DNA of 64,000 nt from SHVO01 sp050246995. GTDB lineage: Bacteria; Pseudomonadota; Alphaproteobacteria; Rhodospirillales; Rhodospirillaceae. The DNA lies in the NCBI GenBank assembly GCA_050246995.1, contig JBFWVA010000003.1, positions 417,149-481,148 on the forward strand, written 5' to 3'. Below are positions 15,735 to 24,747 of the stretch, piece by piece. Both the position numbers and the translations under genes were made by a program. The notes beneath the pieces were generated by a model that was not told the DNA's origin, did no database searches, and saw only the letters and a program-made list of their open reading frames with translations. Positions within the stretch are counted from its first letter, which is position 1. Each line of letters opens with the position of its first letter.

Positions 15735-17240
15735 TTAGGGGTTGCCTCCACCAAAGAAGCGCACGGCTTCTTCCGCGGCGCGGACCAGCGCGCGCGCCTT
15801 GTTATTGCTTTCCTGGAACTCGGCCTCGGGGTCGCTATCGGCGACTACACCGCCGCCGGCTTGGATGACGACCTCGCCGTCCTTCACCAGCGCGGTGCGC
15901 AGCGCGATGCAGGTGTCCATCTCGCCGTTCACTGACAGATAGCCGATAGCGCCGCCGTAGAAGCCGCGCCGCTCGCTTTCCAACTCGTCGATGATTTCCA
16001 TCGCGCGGATTTTCGGGGCGCCGGATACGGTGCCGGCGGGGAAGCCGGCCATGAGCGCGTCCATCGCGTCATAGCGCGGATCGATTTCGCCCTCGACGTT
16101 GGACACGATGTGCATCACGTGGCTGTAGTTCTCGATCACCATCTGCTCAGTGACGCGCACGGTGCCTGGTTTGCAAACGCGGCCGACATCGTTGCGCCCG
16201 AGATCGAGCAGCATGAGGTGTTCGGCCAGTTCTTTCGGATCGTTCAGAAGATCGTTCGCCAGCGCCTCGTCTTCGGTCTTCGTCTTGCCGCGCGGCCGCG
16301 TGCCGGCGATCGGGCGGATCGTCACGATGCCGTCGCGCAGACGCACGAGAATCTCCGGGCTGGAGCCAACAATCGAGAATCCATCAAGATTGAGGTGAAA
16401 CAGGAAGGGTGACGGATTGAGGCGGCGCAGCGAACGATAGAGCGCAAACGACGGCAGCGCGAACGGCAGGCGGAACCGTTGCGACGGGACGACCTGGAAG
16501 ATGTCTCCGGCGCGAATGTACTCCTTCGCGCGCTCCACCATTTGATGATAGCCGTCACGGCCGCTGTTCGAGACCGGCGCATCGAAGCGCGGCGCGGAGC
16601 TCGGGATAGTGTGCGGTACGGCGGCGCTGAGCCGCGCGATGACGTTGTGAATGCGCTTGGTCGCGATTTCGTGCGCGAGCGCGGCCGGAACGTCGGGCCT
16701 CGGGTAAACCGGCACGACGATCGTCATCACATCGTCCACGTTGTCGAAGATCACGTTGACGGTGGGGCGCATGAACATGCCCTCGGGAATCCCCAACGTA
16801 TCGGGATTCTTGTTTGGGATGTTCTCAACCAGCCTGATCGTGTCGTATCCCATGTATCCCATCAGGCCGGCCGAATTGGGCGGCAGGTGCGCGGGCATGT
16901 CGATCCGCGATTCCTTGAGAAGCACGCGGAGCGAGGCGAGGGGAGGCTGGGCGTCCGGCGTGAACTGCAGCGCGCCTTCGCGCACGCTACGGCATATTTC
17001 CGCTTTCGCGCCGCTGCAGCGCCATACGACGTCCGGTTCGAGGGCGATGAACGAATAACGGCCGCGCGTCGTGCCGCCGGTCACAGACTCAAGAAGCGCG
17101 GTGAAGCGGCGTTCCTGCCCCAGCTTGAGCATGACGGAGACCGGGGTATCTATATCCGCCGGCAGTTCCGCCCAAACGACTTGAGGACGCCCAGCCGTAT
17201 AGGCTTCGTCGAAAACCGAGCGGCCGGGAGAGATATCCAT
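15735..17240 (-). CDS. trpE: Anthranilate synthase component I
   Basis: A 501-residue enzyme that converts chorismate and ammonia (supplied by TrpG) to anthranilate, the first step of tryptophan synthesis. LLES (49-52) belongs to the tryptophan feedback site. The catalytic chorismate-binding domain fills residues 230-490, with IRPIAGTRPRGKT, LMLLDLGRNDVGRVC, FPAGTVSGAPKIRAMEII and YGGAIGYLS. It lies 42 bases downstream of ppiD, the usual alphaproteobacterial pairing. The usual following trpG-trpD-trpC are absent; the next gene is the cNMP-domain protein. No attenuator-type leader with tandem Trp codons is visible. Confidence 0.95.
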   Translation of the reverse strand: MDISPGRSVFDEAYTAGRPQVVWAELPADIDTPVSVMLKLGQERRFTALLESVTGGTTRGRYSFIALEPDVVWRCSGAKAEICRSVREGALQFTPDAQPPLASLRVLLKESRIDMPAHLPPNSAGLMGYMGYDTIRLVENIPNKNPDTLGIPEGMFMRPTVNVIFDNVDDVMTIVVPVYPRPDVPAALAHEIATKRIHNVIARLSAAVPHTIPSSAPRFDAPVSNSGRDGYHQMVERAKEYIRAGDIFQVVPSQRFRLPFALPSFALYRSLRRLNPSPFLFHLNLDGFSIVGSSPEILVRLRDGIVTIRPIAGTRPRGKTKTEDEALANDLLNDPKELAEHLMLLDLGRNDVGRVCKPGTVRVTEQMVIENYSHVMHIVSNVEGEIDPRYDAMDALMAGFPAGTVSGAPKIRAMEIIDELESERRGFYGGAIGYLSVNGEMDTCIALRTALVKDGEVVIQAGGGVVADSDPEAEFQESNNKARALVRAAEEAVRFFGGGNP

Positions 17241-17282
17241 CGTAAAAACTTTCGAACTCGGCGCGCTCGCTCTTCGCGTGGC

Positions 17283-19208
17283 TTAGCGCGCGGCCTTGAC
17301 GATCTGGTCGACGACGGTGTGGTTCACTTCGACCGGATAGCGCTTGGTGAACTCGGCCGTCATCTGCTCCATGATGTCGCCGGTGACCGCGTTGCGCAGG
17401 TCGCCGGCGATCTGATTGCGAGCGATGGCCTGCGGGCCGATGGGTTGCGGTGTGACGACTTCCTTCAGACGCGCGACCACAACACCATCCGAGGTCTCAG
17501 CGGTGAAGACTTCACCCTGCTTCGCCGCGAAAAGTTTCGCGAGCATTGGCGCGCTGAGCCGGCCGGTGTCGAGCAGATGGAAACGGTCGAGCGGTTGGCC
17601 GAAGCGAGTCACGGCGGTGAGCAGGCCGTAGCTGACCTTGCCATCTTTGGTGGCCAGAGCCGACATGTCGGTCGAGGGGCCAACTTCGGCGGCGAGTTTA
17701 TCGGCCGTCGCGCGGGCCTGCGCGATCGCTTTGTCGCGCAGCCACATCGCGGTGAGATCGGCGCGGACCTCTTCCATGGGACGAGCCGCCGGAGGGGTGA
17801 TGGCCTCGACCTTCACAACATAATAGCCGTCGCGCTCCGGAAGATCCTTAAGGCCGCTGTCGCCATTGGCCGGCAACGAGAAGGCGGTGGAAAAGAAAGA
17901 CTTGGGATCGACGATGCCATTCACCTGCGCGCCCGAGGGGTCCTTGCCGGTTTCGTCGACGGCTTCAATCTGCGTAAACGGAACGCCCAGATTGTTCGCA
18001 ATCTCGTTCATCGGCGTTCCGGCCGCCAGCGCGTCCTGCACTTCCGTGGACGCACGGTAGAGTGCGTCGAGACCGCGCTCTTCGGACAGGATTCTGCGGA
18101 TGTTTGGCTTGGCTTCTTCGAGCGGCGTCTCGTGGGCGGGCGTGATGGCGGTGGTCGCGAACAGATGCCAGCCAAGGTCGCTTTGCGTAGCCTGGCTGAT
18201 TTCATTGAGCGGGAGTTCGTAGGCTGCGCCCATGCTCTTGCCAATGATCGACTCCTTGGCCTGTTCGCCAAGATCGATCGGCGCGCCGAGATTCGCTTTC
18301 GCGGCAAGCGCCGTAAGAGTGTCGCCCGGCGCGGCGAGGGCGCGCACCTTGTCGGCGGCTTCCTTGCTGTCGAAGACCAACTGCGCCACGCGGCGCTTTT
18401 CCGCAGTGCGGAAGCGGCCGGGGTTTTGGTCGTAGTAGGTTTTCAGCTCGTCGTCGGCGAAAGACTCCGGCTTCACGAGTTCGGTGCTTTTCAGCGACAG
18501 CACGGAAAGCTTGCGGTACTCCGGCCGCATGAACGACGGAAGGTTCTGGTCGTAAAGCGTCTTAAGGTCGGCGTCGCTCGGCTTGTCGGCGACCGTGATC
18601 GCTTTGGTGGGGATCAGCAGCGTGTCCGCCGAGCGGGCTTCGTTGCGGTAGGTAAACAGGCTGTCGGTGAGGAAGCCCGGCGCCGCGCTGCCAAGGGCAA
18701 CCGGCTGCATCAACGCGCGCTGGCGGATTTCGCCGCGCATCATTTCGAGGAAAGCCGCTTCCGTGAGGTTGTTTTGGGCGAGAACTTCGCCGAATACGCG
18801 TTGGCTGAAGTTGCCGGTTTCATCGTTGAAGACATCCATCTTGCGGACGTCGTCACGCAGCTTCTCGTCGGTCACGATGATGCCGAGATCGTCGGCCGCG
18901 CCTTCGACCAGGCTGGAGCGCGTCAGTTCGGCCACCAGCGCATCCATGATCGAGCGGCGCATGGCTTCATTATCCGGCAACTGGCCGCCCACGGATTCCT
19001 TGAAGCGATTGTATTGCGTATCGTAGCGACGCTGGAACTCAATCATGTTCATTTCGCGCTTGCCGACCTTCAGCGCGATATTAGGATCGAGTCCGCCGGT
19101 GCCGATGAAATCGCCGATGCCGAAAATGCCGAAGCTGACCATCAGGGCTCCGAGCAATATTTTGATGAGGATGCTGTTTTTTACGGCGTCGCGGATTTGG
19201 TCGAACAT
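17283..19208 (-). CDS. ppiD: PpiD-like periplasmic peptidyl-prolyl isomerase/chaperone
   Basis: A 641-residue protein with one N-terminal transmembrane anchor (about 10-32: SILIKILLGALMVSFGIFGI), a SurA-N/PpiD-like helical domain (MIEFQRRYDTQYNRF), a central parvulin-like domain (ESFADDELKTYYDQNPGRF, KAADKVRALAAPGDTL) and a further helical C-terminus. PpiD assists folding of outer-membrane proteins leaving the Sec translocon. The start at 19208 (MFDQIRDAVKNS) is the standard beginning for this family; the longer frame reads through the intergenic region. It is divergent from tpiA and followed by trpE. A 927-codon open frame on the opposite strand is a compositional shadow. Confidence 0.92.
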   Translation of the reverse strand: MFDQIRDAVKNSILIKILLGALMVSFGIFGIGDFIGTGGLDPNIALKVGKREMNMIEFQRRYDTQYNRFKESVGGQLPDNEAMRRSIMDALVAELTRSSLVEGAADDLGIIVTDEKLRDDVRKMDVFNDETGNFSQRVFGEVLAQNNLTEAAFLEMMRGEIRQRALMQPVALGSAAPGFLTDSLFTYRNEARSADTLLIPTKAITVADKPSDADLKTLYDQNLPSFMRPEYRKLSVLSLKSTELVKPESFADDELKTYYDQNPGRFRTAEKRRVAQLVFDSKEAADKVRALAAPGDTLTALAAKANLGAPIDLGEQAKESIIGKSMGAAYELPLNEISQATQSDLGWHLFATTAITPAHETPLEEAKPNIRRILSEERGLDALYRASTEVQDALAAGTPMNEIANNLGVPFTQIEAVDETGKDPSGAQVNGIVDPKSFFSTAFSLPANGDSGLKDLPERDGYYVVKVEAITPPAARPMEEVRADLTAMWLRDKAIAQARATADKLAAEVGPSTDMSALATKDGKVSYGLLTAVTRFGQPLDRFHLLDTGRLSAPMLAKLFAAKQGEVFTAETSDGVVVARLKEVVTPQPIGPQAIARNQIAGDLRNAVTGDIMEQMTAEFTKRYPVEVNHTVVDQIVKAAR

Positions 19209-19385
19209 TTGTCTAACTCGAAAAAGGGGCGCCGCACGGGGGGCGGCGAGGTGGCCGCATAATAAGTTGGGGGGGTGAGCCCGGCAAGCATGCCGCGAAG
19301 CCAAATTTTCCAATAAACGTGTAGAGTTAGAGAGATTGCGCCGACTCTTCGTCCGGGTTACCAACCTTCCAACGGAGGAGCACTC

Positions 19386-20132
19386 ATGTCCTATTTGATC
19401 GCTGGAAACTGGAAGATGAACGGTACGCTTGCCTCGGCCGAAGCGTTGGCGGCCGAACTCATCGCGTACGTGCGCGGCGCGACCATTGAGGCCGAAGTGG
19501 CCTTATGCCCGCCCGCGCCGCTCATCCCGGCGGTGCTCGCGGTTACAAACGGAACGCCGGTCGCCGTCGGCGGGCAGGATTGCCACGCCAAGGAAAAGGG
19601 TGCGCATACCGGTGACGTCAGTCCTGTGCTGCTCGCCGGTCTCGGCTGCAAATTCGTCATCGTTGGGCATTCGGAGCGCCGTGCGGACCACGGCGAGACC
19701 GATGCGGTTGTGTGCGCCAAAGCCGAAGCCGCGCTTAAAGCCGGTTTGATCCCGATCATTTGTGTGGGCGAAACCGAGGCCGAGCGCGAGCGAGGCGAAA
19801 CCACAAACGTGATTGCGCGGCAAGTGAACGGCTCGATCCCCGCCGGCGCGACCGCCGACAATGTTGTTATCGCCTACGAACCAGTGTGGGCCATCGGAAC
19901 CGGAAAGACCGCGACGACCGCCGATATCGCGGCGGTTCACGCGCAAATCACAGCGCTATTCGCCGCCGCTCACGGCGGGGCGAGCGGCCTTAAGATTCTG
20001 TATGGAGGCTCTGTCAAAGCCGCGAATGCCAAGGAAATCCTGGCCACCGCGCACGTGCGCGGCGCGCTTGTCGGGGGCGCCAGCCTGGATGCCGCGGAGT
20101 TCTGGCGGATCGTTGAAAGTTGCCCGTCATAG
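19386..20132 (+). CDS. tpiA: Triosephosphate isomerase
   Basis: A 248-residue TIM barrel interconverting dihydroxyacetone phosphate and glyceraldehyde 3-phosphate in glycolysis and gluconeogenesis. Catalytic K10 (AGNWKMNG), H95 (VGHSERR) and E165 (AYEPVWAIGTGK) are in place, and the phosphate loop ILYGGSV and LVGGASL are intact. Length is standard. GGAGGA lies 6 bases upstream of the start. It heads the core-metabolism run; the following gene is an S24-like regulator separated by two inverted repeats. Confidence 0.97.
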   Translation: MSYLIAGNWKMNGTLASAEALAAELIAYVRGATIEAEVALCPPAPLIPAVLAVTNGTPVAVGGQDCHAKEKGAHTGDVSPVLLAGLGCKFVIVGHSERRADHGETDAVVCAKAEAALKAGLIPIICVGETEAERERGETTNVIARQVNGSIPAGATADNVVIAYEPVWAIGTGKTATTADIAAVHAQITALFAAAHGGASGLKILYGGSVKAANAKEILATAHVRGALVGGASLDAAEFWRIVESCPS

Positions 20133-20152
20133 ATGAGCAGACTTCTGCTCAT
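20133..20152. promoter_or_regulatory. Inverted repeat 1 downstream of tpiA
   Basis: ATGAGCAGACTTCTGCTCAT has 8-base arms and begins immediately after the tpiA stop. It lacks a T-run, so it is a poor terminator. A related half-site pair (TGAGC...GCTCA) lies 50 bases further on, before the S24-like regulator gene. A pair of operators for that regulator is possible. Confidence 0.4.
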
Positions 20153-20201
20153 TAGGTAAAGGGCAAGGAGTTCGCGCCTGTACGCAGAAGAATGCGTCTA
20201 G

Positions 20202-20217
20202 TGAGCAGTTAAGCTCA
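20202..20217. promoter_or_regulatory. Inverted repeat 2 upstream of the S24-like regulator gene
   Basis: TGAGCAGTTAAGCTCA shares the TGAGC/GCTCA arms of the repeat at 20133-20152, but with 6 rather than 8 bases between the arms. It lies 136 bases before the regulator start. The difference in spacing weakens the case for one protein binding both. Confidence 0.35.
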
Positions 20218-20352
20218 TACGGTCGTATTGTTTCAGCCGGTCCGGCTCAGTACAATCCAATCGGGGTAGGGTCGCCGAGCGCTTGTCGCCCGGCGGTCTC
20301 TTGAATGGAATGCGAGTGACACCCGCGCACTTAATAAGCGGAGATGCGGCGC

Positions 20353-21021
20353 ATGAAAAAAAAGCAGCAGACGACCAATCTTCGCCGGCAAGATCTTCAG
20401 CGGTTCATTACCGCCCGTAAGATCAAGGTGGCCCGTTGGGCTAAGGAAGCCGGCATTTCGGAAGGCACGATCAGGAATTTTCTGACCAAGCGCTCCGAGA
20501 CTTTGACGCAAGCGACTGTCGACGCGTTGGCGGCCGCCATGGGCATCGCGACGTCGGTAATCTTTCCGTCCGTCGAAAAGGCGGAGAAGGGACGCTCGCC
20601 GAATCTTACCTTCATGGCCAAAAGCCAGGGCGGTTTCGGGGCCAAGGATTTGCCCGTCGTGGAAACCGTAAAGACGCCCGGGGGCGTGCGGATCGACCGC
20701 GCGCGGGCCTCAAAAATGACCGAGCGGCCCGGCTATCTGCGCGGGGTCATGACGGCTTACGCTCTAATGATATATGACGAGACCATGTCGCCCGCCTTCG
20801 AACAGGGCTGGCTGGTCTATGTGGACCCGACGGAGACGACCAAGGTCGGGGACAACGTGGTCGTCGCGCTGACCGACGGGCGTGCCGTGATCCGCAGGCT
20901 GACGCGGAAATCCAAGGCGGGGGTTACGCTGCGTCAATTCAGCCCCAAGAAGGATACGCAGATAAAGGCGGACAAGCTCGCGTCCCTGCACTGCATTGCC
21001 GGGGTCCGCTACCGCCGCTAG
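20353..21021 (+). CDS. Helix-turn-helix regulator with S24/LexA-like C-terminal domain
   Basis: A 222-residue regulator. Residues 12-70 hold an XRE-like helix-turn-helix (KVARWAKEAGISEGTIRNF). Residues 135-222 are an S24/signal-peptidase-like domain: YALMIYDETMSPAFEQGWLV with S146 as the would-be nucleophile, and GDNVVVALTDGRAVIRRL. At the position of the LexA general-base lysine (KRL) this protein has RRL (R181), so self-cleavage is probably lost. The start at 20353 is preferred: GCGGAG at 20338-20343 is 9 bases upstream, but would abut the other ATG at 20344. The targets are unknown; the two palindromes upstream are candidates for autoregulation. Confidence 0.8.
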   Translation: MKKKQQTTNLRRQDLQRFITARKIKVARWAKEAGISEGTIRNFLTKRSETLTQATVDALAAAMGIATSVIFPSVEKAEKGRSPNLTFMAKSQGGFGAKDLPVVETVKTPGGVRIDRARASKMTERPGYLRGVMTAYALMIYDETMSPAFEQGWLVYVDPTETTKVGDNVVVALTDGRAVIRRLTRKSKAGVTLRQFSPKKDTQIKADKLASLHCIAGVRYRR

Positions 21022-21155
21022 GCTTAACTATTTGAAATCAAATTATAATCGCCGGGAAGGCTGGCTTTTTCAGTCGACCGCTCCTATCTGAAACGCGACT
21101 AGCTATTGGCGGTCGAACAGATTACAAGACGCCTGCTTTTGTTTCCCGAGGATCC

Positions 21156-21563
21156 ATGACCACCGTCGTTCTTGCGCTCCACCTGCTCGTCACCGCCATC
21201 CTGATCTTCCTTATTCTTCTGCAGAAGACCGAAGGAAATGCAGCCGGCGGCGGCTTTGGCGGCGGCGTATCCTTGAGCGCTATGATGCAGCCGCGTTCGC
21301 GCCCGAATGCGCTGACCCGCGCGACCTCGATCCTCGCCCTGACCTTCTTCGCCACCAGCATCACGCTCGCGCTTTTGGCCCGTAATAACCACACGGCGCC
21401 GACCTCGATCATGGCGCCGGCCGCCGCGACCGGCGGCGTCGCTGTGCCGAAGGTGAGCGACAGTGTCCTCGAAACGCCGGCGGCTCCGGCGGCGGACGCC
21501 CCGGCCGCCAATGCGGCGCCCGCTGTTCCGAGCGAACCGGCCGCGCCCGCGGTTCCGAAGTAA
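21156..21563 (+). CDS. secG: Preprotein translocase subunit SecG
   Basis: A 135-residue protein with two transmembrane helices (about 3-22 and 58-76) joined by the SecG loop LLQKTEGNAAGGGFGGG. It is the small stimulating subunit of the SecYEG channel. A long Ala/Pro-rich C-terminal tail (about 85-135) extends beyond the minimal length, as is common in alphaproteobacteria. It sits directly before pyrG, the usual order in that class. A perfect TATAAT hexamer lies at 21044-21049, but no convincing -35 accompanies it. Confidence 0.92.
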   Translation: MTTVVLALHLLVTAILIFLILLQKTEGNAAGGGFGGGVSLSAMMQPRSRPNALTRATSILALTFFATSITLALLARNNHTAPTSIMAPAAATGGVAVPKVSDSVLETPAAPAADAPAANAAPAVPSEPAAPAVPK

Positions 21564-21671
21564 CCTCGTGGCGGTGCGGGGAACCTCTCCCACCGCTTCA
21601 TCCACAACTTTCTTCTTCGAATTAGCGCGCGGCGCTTGTCGCGCGCGCAACATGAGTTACATTAGCCGCCC

Positions 21672-23300
21672 ATGACGCGTTTTATTTTTATCACCGGCGG
21701 CGTGGTCTCCTCTCTCGGTAAAGGTCTTTGCTCAGCATCCCTCGGGGCGCTGCTGCAAGCGCGCGGCTATAAGGTCCGCCTGCGCAAGCTCGACCCGTAC
21801 CTCAACGTCGACCCAGGCACGATGAGCCCGTACCAGCACGGGGAGGTCTACGTCACCGACGACGGCGCCGAGACCGATCTCGACCTCGGGCACTACGAGC
21901 GGTTCACCGCGGTACCATCGCGCCAAACCGATAGCGTGACGACCGGGCGCATCTATTCGAACGTGATCGCGAAAGAACGCCGCGGCGACTATTTAGGCGG
22001 GACGGTGCAGGTCATTCCGCACGTCACCGACGCCATCAAGGAATTCATCCAGTCCGATATCCAGGACGAAGACTTCATCCTGTGCGAAATCGGCGGCACC
22101 GTGGGCGATATCGAAAGTCTGCCGTTCCTGGAAGCCATCCGTCAGTTAGGCAATGAACTCGGGCATGAACGCGCCCTGTACATGCACCTTACGCTGATTC
22201 CGTTCATCTCGGCGGCGGGCGAGCTCAAGACCAAACCGACCCAGCACTCGGTGAAGGAGTTGCTTGGGCTCGGGATCCAGCCCGACATCCTGATGTGCCG
22301 CATCGACCGGCCGCTGCCGGCGTCCGACCGGCGCAAGATCGCGCTGTTCTGTAACGTGCGCGAGGAAAAGGTGATCCCGGCTTTGGACGTGGACACTATC
22401 TATCAAGTGCCGATTTCCTATCACGACGAAGGTCTCGATCGTGAAGTGCTGAAGCACTTCAAGTTGCCGGTCGATAAAGAGCCGGACCTTCAGCGCTGGC
22501 ATGACATCGTCGAGCGCGTGCGCCGTCCGGAAGGCGAAGTGACCATCGCCATCGTCGGCAAATACATCCAGCTGAAGGACGCCTACAAGTCGTTGTCCGA
22601 AGCGCTGGAACATGGCGGTATCGCGAACAACGTGCACGTCAAACTTGATTGGATCGATTCAGAGATTTTCGAACGCGAAGACGTGGTCAATCACCTGGAG
22701 CATGTCGACGGCATCCTGGTGCCCGGTGGGTTCGGTGAGCGCGGCGCGGAAGGAAAGATCCAGGCCGCGAAGTTCGCACGCGAACGGAAGGTCCCGTACT
22801 TTGGCATTTGTTTCGGAATGCAGATGGCCGTGATCGAGGCCGCGCGCAATATCGTGGGCCTCGAGGGCGCGAGTTCGACCGAATTCGGCGAAACCAAGCA
22901 CCCGGTCGTCGGCCTGATGACCGAATGGATCAAAGGGAACGAGGTTCAGAAGCGCTCCGAACGGGGCGACAAGGGCGGCACCATGCGCCTAGGCGCCTAT
23001 CCCTGCACCCTCAAGCCGGGCACGCGGGTGGAGGAAATTTACCATTCGCGCACCATCGAGGAGCGCCACCGCCACCGCTACGAAGTGAATATTAACTATA
23101 AAAAACAGCTGGAAGACGCCGGTCTGACCTTCTGCGGCATGTCTCCGGACGGTGTCCTGCCCGAGATGGTCGAATACCCGGACCACCCCTGGTTTATTGG
23201 CGTCCAGTTCCATCCTGAGCTAAAGTCGAAGCCTCACGTGCCTCACCCCCTGTTCACGTCCTTCGTGGCGGCGGCGGTGAGACAAAGCCGATTGGTTTAA
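21672..23300 (+). CDS. pyrG: CTP synthase
   Basis: A 542-residue enzyme making CTP from UTP, ATP and glutamine. The N-terminal synthase domain starts FIFITGGVVSSLGKGL and includes YLNVDPGTMSPYQHGEVYV. The C-terminal class I glutaminase has the GICFGMQ nucleophile elbow and the distal VQFHPE, with QLEDAGLTFCGMSPDG between. All landmarks and the length match the family. The start ATG gives the canonical MTRFIFITGG beginning. It lies 108 bases after secG in the normal alphaproteobacterial order. Confidence 0.97.
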   Translation: MTRFIFITGGVVSSLGKGLCSASLGALLQARGYKVRLRKLDPYLNVDPGTMSPYQHGEVYVTDDGAETDLDLGHYERFTAVPSRQTDSVTTGRIYSNVIAKERRGDYLGGTVQVIPHVTDAIKEFIQSDIQDEDFILCEIGGTVGDIESLPFLEAIRQLGNELGHERALYMHLTLIPFISAAGELKTKPTQHSVKELLGLGIQPDILMCRIDRPLPASDRRKIALFCNVREEKVIPALDVDTIYQVPISYHDEGLDREVLKHFKLPVDKEPDLQRWHDIVERVRRPEGEVTIAIVGKYIQLKDAYKSLSEALEHGGIANNVHVKLDWIDSEIFEREDVVNHLEHVDGILVPGGFGERGAEGKIQAAKFARERKVPYFGICFGMQMAVIEAARNIVGLEGASSTEFGETKHPVVGLMTEWIKGNEVQKRSERGDKGGTMRLGAYPCTLKPGTRVEEIYHSRTIEERHRHRYEVNINYKKQLEDAGLTFCGMSPDGVLPEMVEYPDHPWFIGVQFHPELKSKPHVPHPLFTSFVAAAVRQSRLV

Positions 23301-23327
23301 ACCGCGGGTAAAAAGGTGGTCTTACGG

Positions 23328-24170
23328 ATGAGAATGTTCTTCGCGAAGGCCGCTGTCCTCTCCCTCCTAATGTCGACCACCGGGGTTGTCGGTAGCGCGC
23401 AAGCTGCGCCGCTCGATGACGCCTATTTCGCGCTCCGCAGCGGCGACTACGACCGCGCGCTGACGCTGGTGATGCCTTACGCCGAAAACGGCGTGCCGTT
23501 CGCACAGTATGTCGTCGGCGCGATCATGGACGGCGGTTTTGGCAGCCCGCAGAGCAGACCTGAAGAAGCGGTGGTGTGGTACAAGCGCGCCGCGGAAAAG
23601 GGTCATCCGGAAGCGCAGACCGCGCTCGCGCGCTGCTACGAACAAGCGCACGGCATCGCGCAGGATTACGCGGAAGCGCGCAAATGGTACGCCGCCGCCA
23701 GCGAGCAGGACATTCGCGAAGCAAAGTATGGGCTCGCGGTGCTGCACTCGCGGGGCCTTGGCGGCCCCAAGGATGAAGGTTCGGCCGTCTCGCTGTCACG
23801 CCGCGCTGCTGAACAGGGCCATACCGGCGCGCAGGTGTTCCTCGCCAATCTGCTGTCCACCGCCGACGACATTCCGCACGACAATATCGAAGCGGTAAAG
23901 TGGTTCCGTGAAGCCGCCGAGAGCGGCCATCCGGAAGGCCAACTCGGCCTCGGCGTGGCTTACCGCGACGGCAGCGGCGTCGAAGCGGACATCGTGATTT
24001 CCTACGTGTGGTTCCAGATCGCGCTCAAGAACCGTCAGCTCGACGCCATCGATCCCAGCGCGCGCGGTGTCCTGACGACCGACATCGAACGCATCGGCGC
24101 AAGCTTTCCGCCACAGGTCCGCACGCGCGCCGATCAGCTCGTGACGAAGTGGGTCGCGAAACGCGGTTAG
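23328..24170 (+). CDS. Exported Sel1-repeat protein
   Basis: A 280-residue protein with a signal peptide ending near GSAQAAPLDD, followed by Sel1-type helical repeats (DYDRALTLVMPYAENGVPFA, EAVVWYKRAAEKGHPEAQ, EARKWYAAASEQDIREAKYG, EAVKWFREAAESGHPEGQ) and a closing ISYVWFQIALK unit. Sel1 repeats serve as protein-binding scaffolds; here the location is the periplasm. The start at 23328 has AGGTGG about 9 bases upstream, better than the GTG at 23316. It follows pyrG by 27 bases and may be co-transcribed. Its stop overlaps the stop of the convergent OsmC gene. Confidence 0.85.
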   Translation: MRMFFAKAAVLSLLMSTTGVVGSAQAAPLDDAYFALRSGDYDRALTLVMPYAENGVPFAQYVVGAIMDGGFGSPQSRPEEAVVWYKRAAEKGHPEAQTALARCYEQAHGIAQDYAEARKWYAAASEQDIREAKYGLAVLHSRGLGGPKDEGSAVSLSRRAAEQGHTGAQVFLANLLSTADDIPHDNIEAVKWFREAAESGHPEGQLGLGVAYRDGSGVEADIVISYVWFQIALKNRQLDAIDPSARGVLTTDIERIGASFPPQVRTRADQLVTKWVAKRG

Positions 24171-24631
24171 AGCGCGGACGCTACTTTTACATCCGACTTC
24201 ACTGAATTCGCGATGAAGCAAAGCTTGTGCGCCGCGTGGTGGAGTTCTGCTTCCTCTGCCGGCGTCGGGCGCTTTTCGCCCGTGTAGGTGATCTGGGGAT
24301 TCAAGAGTACTTCGGACACCCACATCACGCCTTCAGCGTTTTTCGCCATGTGACCGATGGCTTCGTCGCGGTAATGCTCAATCGCGAAGCCTTTGCGCCG
24401 GGCGAGGTCTAGGAAAGTGAGCATATGGCAGCTTGAGAGGGCGGCGATAAAGCCTTCTTCCGGATCGACGCCTGCGGGATTGGAAAGCGGCACCGGAACC
24501 ACCGTGGGAGAGGCGGACGCGAGTACCGTCTCGCCACCGTCAAAACTCCAGCTGTGTTCCCGCGAATAGCGGCCCTTCAGGAATTCGGGGCTCGGTTTAG
24601 CCCATTCGACGGTCGCTTTATGCTCGGACAT
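24167..24631 (-). CDS. OsmC-family peroxiredoxin-like protein
   Basis: A 154-residue OsmC/Ohr-superfamily protein. The two redox cysteines are visible: one in ALSSCHMLTFLDLAR, the other in HKLCFIANSVKSDV. OsmC proteins reduce organic hydroperoxides using this thiol pair in an intertwined dimer. The sequence resembles the general OsmC branch more than Ohr. It stands alone, convergent with the Sel1 gene (stops overlap by 3 bases) and divergent from kdsA. No peroxide-responsive operator is recognisable. Confidence 0.9.
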   Translation of the reverse strand: MSEHKATVEWAKPSPEFLKGRYSREHSWSFDGGETVLASASPTVVPVPLSNPAGVDPEEGFIAALSSCHMLTFLDLARRKGFAIEHYRDEAIGHMAKNAEGVMWVSEVLLNPQITYTGEKRPTPAEEAELHHAAHKLCFIANSVKSDVKVASAL

Positions 24632-24747
24632 TGGGGCTCCTTTCGATCACGTAACGATGTGCACGAGAGACTTGAGTATAACTATCCGGTCGGCAACCTG
24701 CCTGTAGGCATGGCGGCTATGCAACTTAGACATTATATTGCGGACCC

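Noticed and set aside
16479..19262. A 927-codon open frame on the plus strand opposite trpE and ppiD
   Set aside because: It is antisense to two conserved genes, is Arg/His/Gly-rich and shows no domain; high GC content produces such shadows. Similar long antisense frames lie opposite pdhA/pdhB, eno and the receptors.
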